Made by a program: the position numbers and the translations under genes
Notes under the pieces: generated by a model
Told to the model about the DNA's origin: nothing
The model's database searches: none
The model's input: the letters and a program-made list of their open reading frames with translations, nothing else
Part shown: positions 1 to 9,122 of the stretch, in pieces
Numbering within the stretch: position 1 is the stretch's first letter
How the letters are laid out: each line of letters begins with the position of its first letter
Assembly (NCBI GenBank): GCA_032139905.1
Contig: JAQJDB010000007.1
Span: forward strand, 868,001 to 932,000
From: Nitrospira sp. MA-1
GTDB lineage: Bacteria; Nitrospirota; Nitrospiria; Nitrospirales; UBA8639
Direction of reading: 5' to 3'
Length of the DNA: 64,000 nucleotides

Positions 1-1
1 G

Positions 2-169
2 CTGCGGGTTCTTACGGGATCTGCCGAATATGGTGCTCCGTGTATTCAAGAGAGCTTCGACCTTGAGAAATTGTTTCCCCAATCAATGTTGGTAGGAGGC
101 GGTGAGGGTGAAGGAGGCCAATCGATAGAACCTGATGCCGCCGGAAGGCCATCAGGTCCCATTAAATAA
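2..169 (+). CDS. possible 3' end of an unidentified gene (partial)
   Basis: One rightward frame is open from the left window edge to a TAA at 167-169, giving 55 residues. The last half is rich in Gly, Glu and Pro and looks disordered; no motif is recognisable. It would converge with, and overlap by 8 bp, the DCC-family gene on the other strand. It could be the tail of a real gene entering from the left or a chance open frame. Confidence 0.28.
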   Translation: MRVLTGSAEYGAPCIQESFDLEKLFPQSMLVGGGEGEGGQSIEPDAAGRPSGPIK

Positions 170-650
170 ATCTGGTCCGTTCGTTTGGAGTAGGTACGCG
201 GCACGAGTTGGATCTTCCCATCCATTGATAGCGGTGCCGGGCGATGAAACTGTATACCATATCGCGAAGTGGCCGGGGGATGATGATGAAGCCATACAGC
301 CAAGGCCAAGCCCCAGGTAGGCAGCGAAGAATTTTGAGAGCTGCAGTGGATTTTGTGAAGACCTTCCCGTGTTCCAGCAGTAAAAAGGTTTCATAATCCT
401 CGGTCGAAAGATGAAGGTAAGTGAGAATGTCCTGCGCCGGTTGGGATTGAAGCGTTCCGAATTTAAATAATCCTCGGGAATCCCGCTCGAGGACAAAATT
501 GACAAACGCATTGCAAAAATTACACACCCCATCAAAGACAATCACTTTCTCGTGCTTGCCCCAGTCATGTGATGGTAAGGAAGATCCCTGTTTCACGTAA
601 CATGCCCTTTTTCTCTGATCGATCTTTTGTCTGTATTGGTCGTTCGGCAA
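162..650 (-). CDS. DCC-family thiol-disulfide oxidoreductase-like protein (DUF393)
   Basis: Small cytosolic protein of the DCC (DUF393) family. Its hallmark is visible at about residues 40-46: VFDGVCNFCN, i.e. DGxCxxC, the CxxC of a thioredoxin-like fold. The remainder (FKFGTLQS, a C-terminal RHRY segment) fits the family and the length of up to 162 residues is usual. The longest frame starts at a TTG (648-650), with a purine-rich AAGGGAAG about 8 nt upstream, so the true start is uncertain. It lies 62 bp downstream of an HTTM membrane protein on the same strand; HTTM and DCC genes are often neighbours, and a joint membrane redox or modification role is inferred. Substrate unknown. Confidence 0.75.
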   Translation of the reverse strand: MPNDQYRQKIDQRKRACYVKQGSSLPSHDWGKHEKVIVFDGVCNFCNAFVNFVLERDSRGLFKFGTLQSQPAQDILTYLHLSTEDYETFLLLEHGKVFTKSTAALKILRCLPGAWPWLYGFIIIPRPLRDMVYSFIARHRYQWMGRSNSCRVPTPNERTRFI

Positions 651-712
651 TCAATAACTTCCCTTCCATTATAATACATGAGAGCCATACGGGTTTTCTA
701 AGGCGGTAGCGC

Positions 713-1672
713 CTAACCAGCCATGGAAGGTCGACGTTTGAAAAGTCGCCACGCATGGATTTGGAGCCATTGATGGATAGGAACAAGATCGAAAAAAATG
801 AGATAGACAAACGGGATTAACAAAAAATTGACATCCATAAGGATAAAGGAGGAAATGTGGAAAATAATGACGCCGGACAGAAAGAAGGCCCGCAGCTTGA
901 CTGATTTGATGAAGAGGATCAATGGGAACCCGAGTTCGAACGCGAGCACCAGATGGGAGAAAATTTGAATCAGATCCGGGCGTTGGGCCAGCTCGAAGCT
1001 TAAGCTATTTTTGACAAGTTCCCCTTCGCCTGTCATGCCCCATCGGACAGAGCGTTTGATCAGCACCTCCTGGATTCGGCCTTCGCCGGAAAACCATTCC
1101 CATCCGCTGACCCGCACTTTGGCAATGACACTCCAAAAATAAAACAGAGCGACATAGAGTTGCATCATTTTAATGGGCCAACTGGCCTCCCATTCCTGGA
1201 GAGGAGGGTGTGTGCCATGGAGTGAGTCACGAGAATGGACTTCTCCGCACCTGGAAAGCAGAAATAGAAAAAGCATTTGCATCGGAATGATATAACGATG
1301 ATGAACGTCGCCGCTAAAGCTGTCTCTCACCCCCTTTAAGTAAAAAATACAGAGGATAACGATTAAAATTGATGTCCGGGTCCATTTCCCCATGATCATA
1401 CTGACCGTGGCGCTCATGAGGAGTGCATAGACGATAAATGACAGGGCAGGGATATGGTATTGAATCCCAAGCAGATGAAAATACCAAATGGGGTCCAGGA
1501 AATAATTTCTGGAGCCGATGGGGTTGAGAGTCAGGACCGTGGCGAATTGATAGGTGTGGAAAAACAGTAAACCGCACCCAATATACATCCGCAACAGACC
1601 AAGGCTTTCTCCAGAAAATCCTCTAAAGAAAAATTGATTCCAGCCACGGCTGATGAGGTTACAGAATGCCAT
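713..1672 (-). CDS. HTTM-domain membrane protein (vitamin K-dependent carboxylase-like)
   Basis: Polytopic inner-membrane protein of about 319 residues with roughly seven or eight hydrophobic segments. It matches the HTTM (horizontally transferred transmembrane) architecture shared with the membrane part of vitamin K-dependent gamma-carboxylase: an N-terminal helix with GLLRMYIGCGLLFFH, an internal WSVIAKVRVSGWEWFSGEG segment and a C-terminal hydrophobic block. The start at 1672 (MAFCNLIS) leaves a 14-bp overlap with the upstream gene; a start 27 bp further upstream (1699) is possible. The DCC-family gene follows. Whether it carboxylates anything is unknown; the family is mostly uncharacterised in bacteria. 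Confidence 0.7.
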   Translation of the reverse strand: MAFCNLISRGWNQFFFRGFSGESLGLLRMYIGCGLLFFHTYQFATVLTLNPIGSRNYFLDPIWYFHLLGIQYHIPALSFIVYALLMSATVSMIMGKWTRTSILIVILCIFYLKGVRDSFSGDVHHRYIIPMQMLFLFLLSRCGEVHSRDSLHGTHPPLQEWEASWPIKMMQLYVALFYFWSVIAKVRVSGWEWFSGEGRIQEVLIKRSVRWGMTGEGELVKNSLSFELAQRPDLIQIFSHLVLAFELGFPLILFIKSVKLRAFFLSGVIIFHISSFILMDVNFLLIPFVYLIFFDLVPIHQWLQIHAWRLFKRRPSMAG

Positions 1673-2255
1673 GTTCCCACCTTGGCAGCCATTCGTCATG
1701 CCATTCGATCAAGGCTTCTCGCGTGTCAATTTGAACGGTGGTAAGGTCTTGCCGTAGTAAATCTTTCTTCCGGTACACACGCTTTTGATGGTCGGCCTCT
1801 ATTCGAATGATAAATTTAGGGTCGGACGGTTCATGTCCTAATGTTTTGTTGAGAGTCCAAAACATTCGCCATTCCCAATCAACTTCAAACCGGGGCTCAT
1901 CTTCCTCTAACCCGCGGACCCATTGGTTAATCGTCCCCAATTCAATATTTCCCTGTTTATGTTTGGGGGGGGCGGTGCCAAACATTCTTGAATAATATAG
2001 TCGTCGAAAATTGGGTTTGGGAATATTGAGATCCTTATAGGATACGTAGCCGGTTGATCCGTCCCGAGAAGTAACTTTGAGGCCTTTTCGATATTTGTCT
2101 TTGTCCCATACCTTGACTGATATGGTTTCGCGGGGCTCGTACACGCTATACATGGGAACCCAGGTTAATGGAAAATAATCGATCCGAAATATGACTGCCC
2201 CCCATATGGTGATCAAGTACACAACAAGAATAAGGGTAATGGTCCGCTTGCTCAT
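1659..2255 (-). CDS. hypothetical single-pass membrane protein upstream of HTTM gene
   Basis: About 198 residues with one N-terminal transmembrane segment (ITLILVVYLITIWGAVIF) and a mostly hydrophilic, Trp/Tyr-rich remainder, so probably a membrane-anchored periplasmic protein. Start chosen at 2255 (MSKRTITL) because AAGGAAAG lies just upstream; the frame extends another 26 codons without a better site. The 3' end overlaps the HTTM gene, so the two and the DCC gene look like one leftward operon. I do not recognise the family; recurrence beside HTTM genes elsewhere would suggest an accessory subunit. Confidence 0.6.
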   Translation of the reverse strand: MSKRTITLILVVYLITIWGAVIFRIDYFPLTWVPMYSVYEPRETISVKVWDKDKYRKGLKVTSRDGSTGYVSYKDLNIPKPNFRRLYYSRMFGTAPPKHKQGNIELGTINQWVRGLEEDEPRFEVDWEWRMFWTLNKTLGHEPSDPKFIIRIEADHQKRVYRKKDLLRQDLTTVQIDTREALIEWHDEWLPRWEHGIL

Positions 2256-2751
2256 GCAAACTTTCCTTGCGGGTTGTTGACCGGGGAATTCATGTGGGTC
2301 TGTCCCCTTGAGGTGAAGGTACAAATGATACAAGTGACGGGAAAGCCCATTATCTTATGATAAGTGGGAGAACTCAATAGTGAGAAGGTTGCGAGAAAAA
2401 TGTTGTTCCTTCGATTCATGAATTGGGCGGAAAAGGCAGTCGATTCGTTGGCGATTTCATATTAAATTTAGAGTGAATGAAGGAGATGCTTCAATTTTTG
2501 AAGATTTGGACATGTACCTTGGTTGACTTGTGCCGTTGGCCTTTTCTATGTTAAAGACCTGAACGTCACAGGAAGATGGTGCGTCCTCAGTGATCTGCTC
2601 TAGTTGTTCCTGTCGGAATGTTTCCTCTAGTTTAAGTAGTGCTTCCCATTAAGTTGGCAGATGGTCCGAAGTTGTGGATTCAAGTGGGGCTTTGCCTCCA
2701 GAACTTCCACATGTGAGTTTAAATCGCAGAGTTGGTAAGGAGTGAGAGTCA
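2256..2751. other. divergent intergenic region
   Basis: About 500 bp between divergently transcribed genes. It should carry promoters for the leftward HTTM operon and for the rightward 203-residue gene. A short imperfect hairpin (CCCATTATC, loop TTAT, GATAAGTGGG) lies near 2346-2368. No open frame with a convincing start and no repeat shared with the rest of the window was seen. Confidence 0.5.
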
Positions 2752-3363
2752 ATGACGGTAGGTGTGTTCATTGATCGTCTCGAAGAATTTCGACAGGGAG
2801 TTCTCCGGTATAGGGCAATGTCCTGGGAGCATCAAGGGCTATCCCACAACGGCTCAGATGGGATGGACTCATCACAGTCAAATGCCTTACGGGATGTCCT
2901 ATGTCAGCAGTTTGCTTTCATCGATGAGTCTGTGGGGGCTTTTAGCAGAGGTCGCTACCGCATTCATTTAGATTCCAGGAGCCGAGAGGATATTTATGCT
3001 CATGGGTTGTCTGGTGAATGTCAGGCAGAGGATCTTGACCTTATCCTGAGTGATCTTGAGCACATGCTGGCTGAGTTACACAAACGGCCTCGTCATTACC
3101 TTCTGGCATCACAGCAAGAATGGCCGGACAGTTCGAGCACCGATTCTGAGCCTTCCTTCGGCTCGTTAGGGCACCTCGGTTCTTCTCCATCTCCTGCATC
3201 ATCTGAAACGCTGCACGCTGCGTTAAATACGGTGGCATACGTCATTCATCGGCAAATTGATCGACTCGAAGACCGGGAGGAGCTTTTGGCGCATGTGCAA
3301 GCCATTCGCGATCATCCTAAAATCACTCACCTCCTGTCCTTCTCCCCTTCCCATCAACTCTAA
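2752..3363 (+). CDS. hypothetical cytosolic protein, 203 aa
   Basis: Soluble acidic protein without signal peptide or membrane segment. It starts at an ATG with a good AAGGAGTG site. The N-terminal 110 residues look alpha-helical (DRLEEFRQGVLRYRAM; EDLDLILSDLEHMLAELHKR); a Ser/Pro-rich linker covers about 125-150, and a second helical part ends LEDREELLAHVQAIRDHPKI. I recognise no family. It stands alone between the divergent HTTM operon and the carrier gene. Confidence 0.55.
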   Translation: MTVGVFIDRLEEFRQGVLRYRAMSWEHQGLSHNGSDGMDSSQSNALRDVLCQQFAFIDESVGAFSRGRYRIHLDSRSREDIYAHGLSGECQAEDLDLILSDLEHMLAELHKRPRHYLLASQQEWPDSSSTDSEPSFGSLGHLGSSPSPASSETLHAALNTVAYVIHRQIDRLEDREELLAHVQAIRDHPKITHLLSFSPSHQL

Positions 3364-3537
3364 CCGTTGGTTTTTTTGAATCCTGGGGACTTCACCTCCC
3401 AATCATTGCAACCTCTGCGGTTCCTCTCCATTTTAAGTCCCATTTCCTTAGGTGCGAAATCTGAAGTCCCTAAGGAACGCATTCGTCCTAATGTACCCAT
3501 CCATGCCCCTCAGTTATAGTGTCCAATACGAATCTCA

Positions 3538-4842
3538 ATGGCGGAATTTTTAAAACATTTTCTTCATCGGTTCATTAGCCGGGTGGTACCGGTTGAACGC
3601 GAGGAACTCCCTGCGCTCATCTGGTCCTTTGTCTATTTTTTTTGTGTGTTGGCGGCTTACTACATCCTGCGGCCGGTTCGCGATGAAATGGGAGTGCTCT
3701 CCGGAGCCCATAATTTGCCGTGGTTGTTTTCAGTTGTGTTTGTCACGATGTTAGCCGTGATTCCCGTATTTGGGTGGGTCGCGGGACATTTCACCATTCG
3801 TCGTTTATTGCCCACGGTGTATGCCTTTTTTATCCTCAATCTTTTGATATTTTTTGTGGCTTTGCAGAGTGGAATCGGGTTGCAATCCTTTGGGCCGATT
3901 TTTTTTGTGTGGTTGAGTGTGTTTAATTTATTCGTTGTGTCGGTGTTTTGGAGTTTTATGGCCGATGTGTTTCCCACTGGCGCCGCCCGTCGCCTCTTTG
4001 GCTGTATTTCCGCAGGAGGTAGCCTTGGTGCCATGACGGGCCCGTTTATCACGGCAATGGCGGTAAAAGGAGTTGGAGTTTCGGGATTATTATTGGTGTC
4101 AGCGGTGTTTTTATTGATTGCGGTAGGATGCATGTTGGCATTGCTGAAATGGTATCACTCTCATCATGGAGTTGATCTGGGCAACCGACATCTTTCTTCG
4201 ATCAAGAACCCTGAGGCCATTTCGCCCGGTTTGTGGATAGGGGTCTTGCGCATTGTTCGCTCGCCCTATTTAAAGGGCATTGCCCTCTATCTCATGTGCT
4301 ATTCCATTCTATCGACATTTTTGTATTCGCAGCAAACCATATTAATTCCTCAAGTCATGCCAAGTTCCGAAGATCGTATGCAATTGTTCGCATCCGTCGA
4401 TCTAGGGATTAATGTCCTAGCGTTCACCCTCCAGTTTTTCGCAACGGGATGGTTGTTGACACGGTTTGGTGTCGTGATCATGTTGGCCGTAATGCCCATG
4501 GTATCATTCGTTGGATTTGGGGTGTTTGGGTTGGTCACAGTCCTGCCGGTCTTGATTGGGTTTGGTGTCCTGCGGCGGGCAGGGGAATTTTCCATCACCA
4601 AGCCGACACGAGAAACTCTTTTTACTGTCGTTCCCAGAGAGGAAAAATACCAGGCGAAAAACGTGATTGATACGGTCGTCCATCGCGGAGCCGATATGAC
4701 CGGGACAGGGATTGTCTCAATTTTCCATGGCTGGGGGATGAGCTTGTCGGCCATGGCATTTGCCGCACTGCCCATCGCGGGCCTTTGGGTCGCCATTGGT
4801 ATATGGCTTGGACGACGACACGAAGCGATTCGTCGACAATGA
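3538..4842 (+). CDS. NTP/NDP exchange transporter-like MFS protein
   Basis: Membrane carrier of 434 residues with about 11-12 hydrophobic helices. The N-terminal part (YFFCVLAAYYILRPVRDEMG) is the signature of the bacterial branch of the ATP:ADP antiporter (AAA/Tlc) superfamily, found in many free-living bacteria with no nucleotide parasitism. Further family-like features are FPTGAARRLFGCISAGGSLG and TRETLFTVVPREEKYQAKNVIDT. Whether it carries nucleotides or another anion in this organism cannot be read from sequence. The adjacent gene encodes a gamma-glutamylcyclotransferase-like protein. Confidence 0.75.
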   Translation: MAEFLKHFLHRFISRVVPVEREELPALIWSFVYFFCVLAAYYILRPVRDEMGVLSGAHNLPWLFSVVFVTMLAVIPVFGWVAGHFTIRRLLPTVYAFFILNLLIFFVALQSGIGLQSFGPIFFVWLSVFNLFVVSVFWSFMADVFPTGAARRLFGCISAGGSLGAMTGPFITAMAVKGVGVSGLLLVSAVFLLIAVGCMLALLKWYHSHHGVDLGNRHLSSIKNPEAISPGLWIGVLRIVRSPYLKGIALYLMCYSILSTFLYSQQTILIPQVMPSSEDRMQLFASVDLGINVLAFTLQFFATGWLLTRFGVVIMLAVMPMVSFVGFGVFGLVTVLPVLIGFGVLRRAGEFSITKPTRETLFTVVPREEKYQAKNVIDTVVHRGADMTGTGIVSIFHGWGMSLSAMAFAALPIAGLWVAIGIWLGRRHEAIRRQ

Positions 4843-4931
4843 GGATTGTCATTGAGTTTGATGTTTCCCTGCGAGAAAGACCACCTCTTTTTACGATCGG
4901 CCATCAGAGATAAACTCATTGGAGTCATGCG

Positions 4932-5429
4932 ATGAGTGATGCCTTGTTTACCTATGGGACGTTACAATTTCCTGAGGTGATGGAAGCGGTGACCGGCCTG
5001 GCGTTGCCTTGGGCGAAGGCGGAAGCGCGGGGGTTTGCGCAGTTTCGTTTTACGGACCGTATTTATCCGGGATTGGTTGCCCGGGAAGGGGCGCTGACTC
5101 AGGGTCGTGTCTATACCAATCTAAGTCACCAAACCTGGGAGCACTTGGATCGATTTGAAGACCCGATCTATCGGAGGGAATTAGTTGAGGTCTATCGGTC
5201 AGATGGCCATACAATACGGGCTTATGCCTATGTCTTACCCGTCGCCCAGCAACATCTGCTTTCTTCAGAACAGTGGCAAATGGATTGGTTCAGCAGTGTC
5301 CACTTGGATGGATATGTGAGTCGTTGTCGCCTGTTTTATGAAGCGATGACATCCGAGGGCCTACAGGAAAATCGCAAGCAAACATTATGGAAACTAACAG
5401 ACCCTCCGCAGAACTCTCAAGCATGCTGA
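4932..5429 (+). CDS. gamma-glutamylcyclotransferase (AIG2-like) family protein
   Basis: 165 residues. It begins with ALFTYGTLQFPEVM, the YGTL substrate-loop signature of the GGCT/AIG2-like fold, and has a central DRFEDPIYRREL that supplies the conserved acidic residue region. Such proteins cyclise gamma-glutamyl groups or remove them from modified amines; the exact substrate here is unknown. The stop overlaps the next start in ATGCTGA, so the following small membrane protein may be translationally coupled. Confidence 0.72.
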   Translation: MSDALFTYGTLQFPEVMEAVTGLALPWAKAEARGFAQFRFTDRIYPGLVAREGALTQGRVYTNLSHQTWEHLDRFEDPIYRRELVEVYRSDGHTIRAYAYVLPVAQQHLLSSEQWQMDWFSSVHLDGYVSRCRLFYEAMTSEGLQENRKQTLWKLTDPPQNSQAC

Positions 5430-5836
5430 AGCCTTCCAAGAGCCCGGTCTTACTGGTGATGCTTGTCACGTTGATCATTTTTGGTGGGGCCCTGGTCTAT
5501 TTCACGATGGAGTATCTCTCCCAGGTGACTAAGCCGGAACTCTCATCCATCGATGCGGCGGGGCATCAAATTGGGATGTGGCTTCTGGTTGGGACCATGC
5601 TGGCGGGCATGCCGGCGGTGGGAATGGGGGCGTATGTTATGTACATCGGATCAAGAATTCATGTGACGCAGCAGTGGCCTCCAGCAGGGATGGGATTCCT
5701 GGCCAAACGGCCGATCATGTTAGGGGAGCGGGCCATGCTTGTCGGATGGAGTGTGCTGGGGCTTGGGTTTGTTCTCGTGGTGTGTGGATTAATGTTGCCG
5801 GTGGTGGGCTGGAAATTCGGGAACCTTGTTCAATAG
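5423..5836 (+). CDS. small two-helix membrane protein
   Basis: About 137 residues with three hydrophobic stretches (PVLLVMLVTLIIFGGALVYF; MWLLVGTMLAGMPAVGMGAY; LVGWSVLGLGFVLVVCGLML), so an integral membrane protein. Start placed at 5423, where ATG overlaps the previous stop by 7 bp; an ATG at 5387 in the same frame would give a larger overlap, and neither has a strong ribosome site. No family recognised. It lies 51 bp before the symporter gene and may belong to the same transcript. Confidence 0.55.
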   Translation: MLKPSKSPVLLVMLVTLIIFGGALVYFTMEYLSQVTKPELSSIDAAGHQIGMWLLVGTMLAGMPAVGMGAYVMYIGSRIHVTQQWPPAGMGFLAKRPIMLGERAMLVGWSVLGLGFVLVVCGLMLPVVGWKFGNLVQ

Positions 5837-5887
5837 CCCGAATTCCTCATTCTTGATAGAACCCTCTCTCAGGATGAGCCGAAAATT

Positions 5888-7804
5888 ATGACTGGATGGG
5901 ATTGGGCAATTCTTGCAGGTTTTATTCTCTATGCCCTGCAAGCGGGGTTTCGAGAACGGGCGGTTGCATCCCAAAATCTAGAAGAATACTTTCTTGCGGG
6001 GCGCAGTCTTTCCGGTTGGAAAGCGGGCTTAAGTATGGCGGCTACGCAATTTGCCGCCGACACGCCATTGCTCGTCACCGGGTTGGTGGCTACGGCCGGT
6101 ATTTTCGCGCTGTGGCGTTTGTGGATTTTTGCCTTGGCCTTTCTCCTGATGGGGTTTCTCTTGGCTCCCAGTTGGCGTCGGGTCGGGGTGCTCACCGATG
6201 CCGAGCTGACGGAAGTGCGGTATGGACATGGGGCGGCATCCGCGCTTCGGGGTATCAAAGCCATTTATTTCGGCACCATCGTCAATTGTACGGTGTTGGC
6301 CATGGTGCTGTTGGCGGCCACTCGCCTCGCGGAACCCTTCCTTCTCTGGGACCAGTGGCTTCCCTCCGGTCTGTTTGACGTGTTGGTTTCCATTGTGAAA
6401 TGGGGGGGTGTTCCCTTTACCGTAGGCGGGTTGGAGGCGGACAATGTGTGGGTGCGTTCCGCCAATAACCTTTTATCGATCGGGGCTATTGTATCTGTGA
6501 CGGTGTTGTATTCCACCACCGGTGGTCTACGGAGTGTGGTTGCCACCGATATAGTGCAATTGGGAATCGGGATCGTTGCCAGCGGTGTATTTGCCTGGGT
6601 GGTGGTGGAACACGTGGGTGGCTTGGCGTCCTTAACTCAACACATTCAAAATCAATTTTCGTCTGGGTATCCCCTGAGCGGGAATGAAATTCTGGCTTTT
6701 ACCCCCTTCGGTGCCAGGGATGCGACCATGCTGGTGTTGTTGGTCTATGGATTTCAATGGCTCTTGCAAATGAACGCAGATGGGACAGGGTATTTGGCTC
6801 AACGATCCATGGCTTGCCGCAGCGATCACGATGCGCGGGTCGCTGCCGTGGTGTTTACCGTGGCTCAAGTACTTCTTCGGAGTTTGATCTGGTTGCCTTT
6901 GGCTTTGGGATTGCTTGTGGTGTTTCCGCCATCTCTGGAAATCATCGGCCCCCAATTCATTGCGGATCGTGAATTTACCTTCGTGCAAGGCATTCATGAA
7001 TTGTTACCACCCGGAATTAAAGGGTTGATGGTCGTCGGGATGTTGGCGGCCTTGGCCTCTACGGTCGATACGCATTTGAATTGGGGAGCGTCCTTTTGGA
7101 CTAATGATATTTATCGTCGGTTTATTTGTGAGGGTTGGCTCAAGCGCGCACCTTCGCAACGTGCATTGGTCTGGGTCGCACGTGGGAGTAATCTGCTGAT
7201 TCTCTTGATTGCGCTTTGCATTCTTCCGTGGCTGTCATCTATTCAAACTGCCTGGCAAATCAGTTTGTTGCTTGGGGCGGGAATGGGCGTGGTGTTGGTG
7301 CTTCGGTGGATCTGGTGGCGTATCACGGCCTGGGGTGAATTAGCCTGTATTGCCGCCTCTGTTCTTATCGCGCCCCTGTTATTGTGGGCTCTTCCTGGCC
7401 AGCAAGAGGAAATGCGGTTGTTGATTATGGGTATAGGAGCGGGTGTGATTGGGGTAACCGTGTCCTGGTTGACTGGGCCGGAAGATTTCGATCGCCTGGA
7501 GAACTTTTATCGACGCGCGCATCCTCCAGGATTTTGGGGGCCAATCGAACGTCGGGTTCAGTTTGAGCAGCAAGATGGGGTCCGGCGATTTTGGCGAGCC
7601 ATACTGGCGATGGGGCTCACAGCTTTGTCCATTTTTTGTTTGCTCACCGGTATCGGGACATGGCTGGTTGGAAGTCCTGCCCCTGAATGGATGCCCTGGC
7701 GAGAAGCCTGGATTGCCGGACTTTTGGTGGTCGGGACCCTCTTAGTTCCCATTTGGATTATCGTTGGATTTCGTCACCCTGAACCTGCGACGTCTGCGAA
7801 ATAG
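5888..7804 (+). CDS. sodium:solute symporter family transporter
   Basis: Large membrane transporter of 638 residues with about 13-14 transmembrane helices. SSS-family features are visible: an N-terminal NLEEYFLAGRSLSGWKAGLSM, an internal YSTTGGLRSVVATDIVQLGI and ALASTVDTHLNWGASFWTND near residue 400. It would couple sodium (or proton) entry to uptake of an organic solute; substrate cannot be told. The length exceeds a minimal SSS core (about 500), with extra C-terminal helices. Confidence 0.85.
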   Translation: MTGWDWAILAGFILYALQAGFRERAVASQNLEEYFLAGRSLSGWKAGLSMAATQFAADTPLLVTGLVATAGIFALWRLWIFALAFLLMGFLLAPSWRRVGVLTDAELTEVRYGHGAASALRGIKAIYFGTIVNCTVLAMVLLAATRLAEPFLLWDQWLPSGLFDVLVSIVKWGGVPFTVGGLEADNVWVRSANNLLSIGAIVSVTVLYSTTGGLRSVVATDIVQLGIGIVASGVFAWVVVEHVGGLASLTQHIQNQFSSGYPLSGNEILAFTPFGARDATMLVLLVYGFQWLLQMNADGTGYLAQRSMACRSDHDARVAAVVFTVAQVLLRSLIWLPLALGLLVVFPPSLEIIGPQFIADREFTFVQGIHELLPPGIKGLMVVGMLAALASTVDTHLNWGASFWTNDIYRRFICEGWLKRAPSQRALVWVARGSNLLILLIALCILPWLSSIQTAWQISLLLGAGMGVVLVLRWIWWRITAWGELACIAASVLIAPLLLWALPGQQEEMRLLIMGIGAGVIGVTVSWLTGPEDFDRLENFYRRAHPPGFWGPIERRVQFEQQDGVRRFWRAILAMGLTALSIFCLLTGIGTWLVGSPAPEWMPWREAWIAGLLVVGTLLVPIWIIVGFRHPEPATSAK

Positions 7805-7997
7805 AAATCGATGAATGACGACTCCACAGGTCTGGCTTCGAAAGACATGAATTAAGGATCTAGTTGTCCTTGCGAAATTCAATTCAAGGTCAACAGCGTT
7901 TTCGAATGTTCAGCGATGTCGGGTGAGGTGGTTGGACGGCTTGACTGTTCCGGGGGAAATAGGAGGAAGGCCTCAGGCTGAACCAAGCGTAGAAGGA

Positions 7998-8177
7998 TTA
8001 CAGAGAATCGTCAAAGAGGGTTTGAGCATCGGCCCACACCATCCCTTCCGGAAGGCCCTTTAACCAATCGCCGGTTTCATTAGCCGGCCGGTAGGAATAC
8101 TCTCGGCCGGATTTTTTGAGAATGACTTCTTCCCCATTTACCCACGTTTGAATAGTATCCATTTCATCTATCCACAT
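7998..8177 (-). CDS. small hypothetical protein, 59 aa
   Basis: Short acidic protein (MWIDEMDTIQTW...). The ATG at 8177 is preceded by a strong GGGAGGTGG site; an in-frame GTG two codons upstream is less likely. There is no signal peptide or cysteine motif, and the family is unrecognised. The clear ribosome site is the main support for it being real. Confidence 0.5.
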   Translation of the reverse strand: MWIDEMDTIQTWVNGEEVILKKSGREYSYRPANETGDWLKGLPEGMVWADAQTLFDDSL

Positions 8178-8458
8178 GACCACCTCCCGGATTATTGTTT
8201 GTGATCTGCCAGATTAAGCGGGCGAAGAGGGGTGTTCCATTCCTCAAAAGGCGTATCAAAAGTTTCTACATGGTTCCTGTGTTTGCAGGTGAATAACGAC
8301 ACCCATCTGGACGGGATCTCCAGCTATGGCGAATGATTTCATGCAACTGACAGCCCGAAGGAAGAAATGTTGTGGTTGGGGTGAAGGTAAAAATTTTACC
8401 CTTTTACCATGGGAACTTCTTAAGTCCTTGTGAAAAAGGATTCCGGACGTCTTTTTAA

Positions 8459-8764
8459 TTATTGGACATTTGAAGGTTGGGAGGGAGTCTGGGTTTTCGG
8501 GTCTGAGGGATTGGAAGACATGGGGGGCTCAATAATGGTCCCTCTAAGCAGGTCTGGAGGATTGGTTTTCTGTCGTTGTTCAATGGTTTGGGTCACACAG
8601 AACTGTAATTGCGTGAGTTCCATTTCGTTGAGGGAGTTTGGATCTTCTGAAAATTCATGCGCTAATTTCTGACACTTCGGTCCCATGTTTTCATCACCCT
8701 GGGCAAGTGCTAATCCGGAGAAAAGAATCAACCAGAAGACTGTTAAAAGGATTCCCGCTTTCAT
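8459..8764 (-). CDS. small secreted hypothetical protein
   Basis: 101 residues starting MKAGILLTVFWLILFSGLALAQG, a clear Sec signal peptide with an ALA-type cleavage site. The mature part has two cysteines (KCQKLA; LQFCVTQ) that could form a disulfide, and a Pro/Ser-rich tail. Start chosen at 8764 because AGGAGGAAC lies directly upstream; the frame extends further without a ribosome site. Periplasmic; function unknown. Confidence 0.6.
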   Translation of the reverse strand: MKAGILLTVFWLILFSGLALAQGDENMGPKCQKLAHEFSEDPNSLNEMELTQLQFCVTQTIEQRQKTNPPDLLRGTIIEPPMSSNPSDPKTQTPSQPSNVQ

Positions 8765-8890
8765 GCTGTTCCTCCTGTGTGAATGCTTTTCTTCTACTAT
8801 TCCCATGCTACTGAGTTTTCAAGTACAAGGTAGCGTGATGATGAAAAATTATGTGTAAAAGGCTTGGATAAAATGAAAAATTAAGAAAGA

Positions 8891-8977
8891 TGGTGCCGAA
8901 GGCGGGATTTGAACCCGCACACCCCGGAGGGCGCTAGACCCTGAATCTAGTGCGTCTGCCAGTTCCGCCACTTCGGC
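8891..8977 (-). tRNA. tRNA-Leu (anticodon CAG)
   Basis: Read on the minus strand, the gene begins GCCGAAGTGGCGGAA, has an anticodon arm CTAGA-TTCAGGG-TCTAG (anticodon CAG, leucine), a long class II variable arm, a TGCGGGTTCAAATCCCGC T-arm and an acceptor end CTTCGGC-A. CCA is encoded at 8891-8893. All stems pair. Confidence 0.96.
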
Positions 8978-9122
8978 ACGTGAGTGCGATTATCATCTTT
9001 TAGAGAAATGCGGTCAAGTTATCGTTGTTCTGTTGTTGCAGTTTTTTTGTAACCATCCTACCGGAGCCATTCTTCCAGCATGACATATTAGCTTTACAGA
9101 CATGAGGGAATTTTCCGTGAAG

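Noticed and set aside
3660-4928. Long antisense frames (157 and 192 codons) opposite the carrier gene
   Set aside because: Composition rich in Asn, Thr and Pro is typical of the reverse complement of a membrane-protein gene; no start signals.
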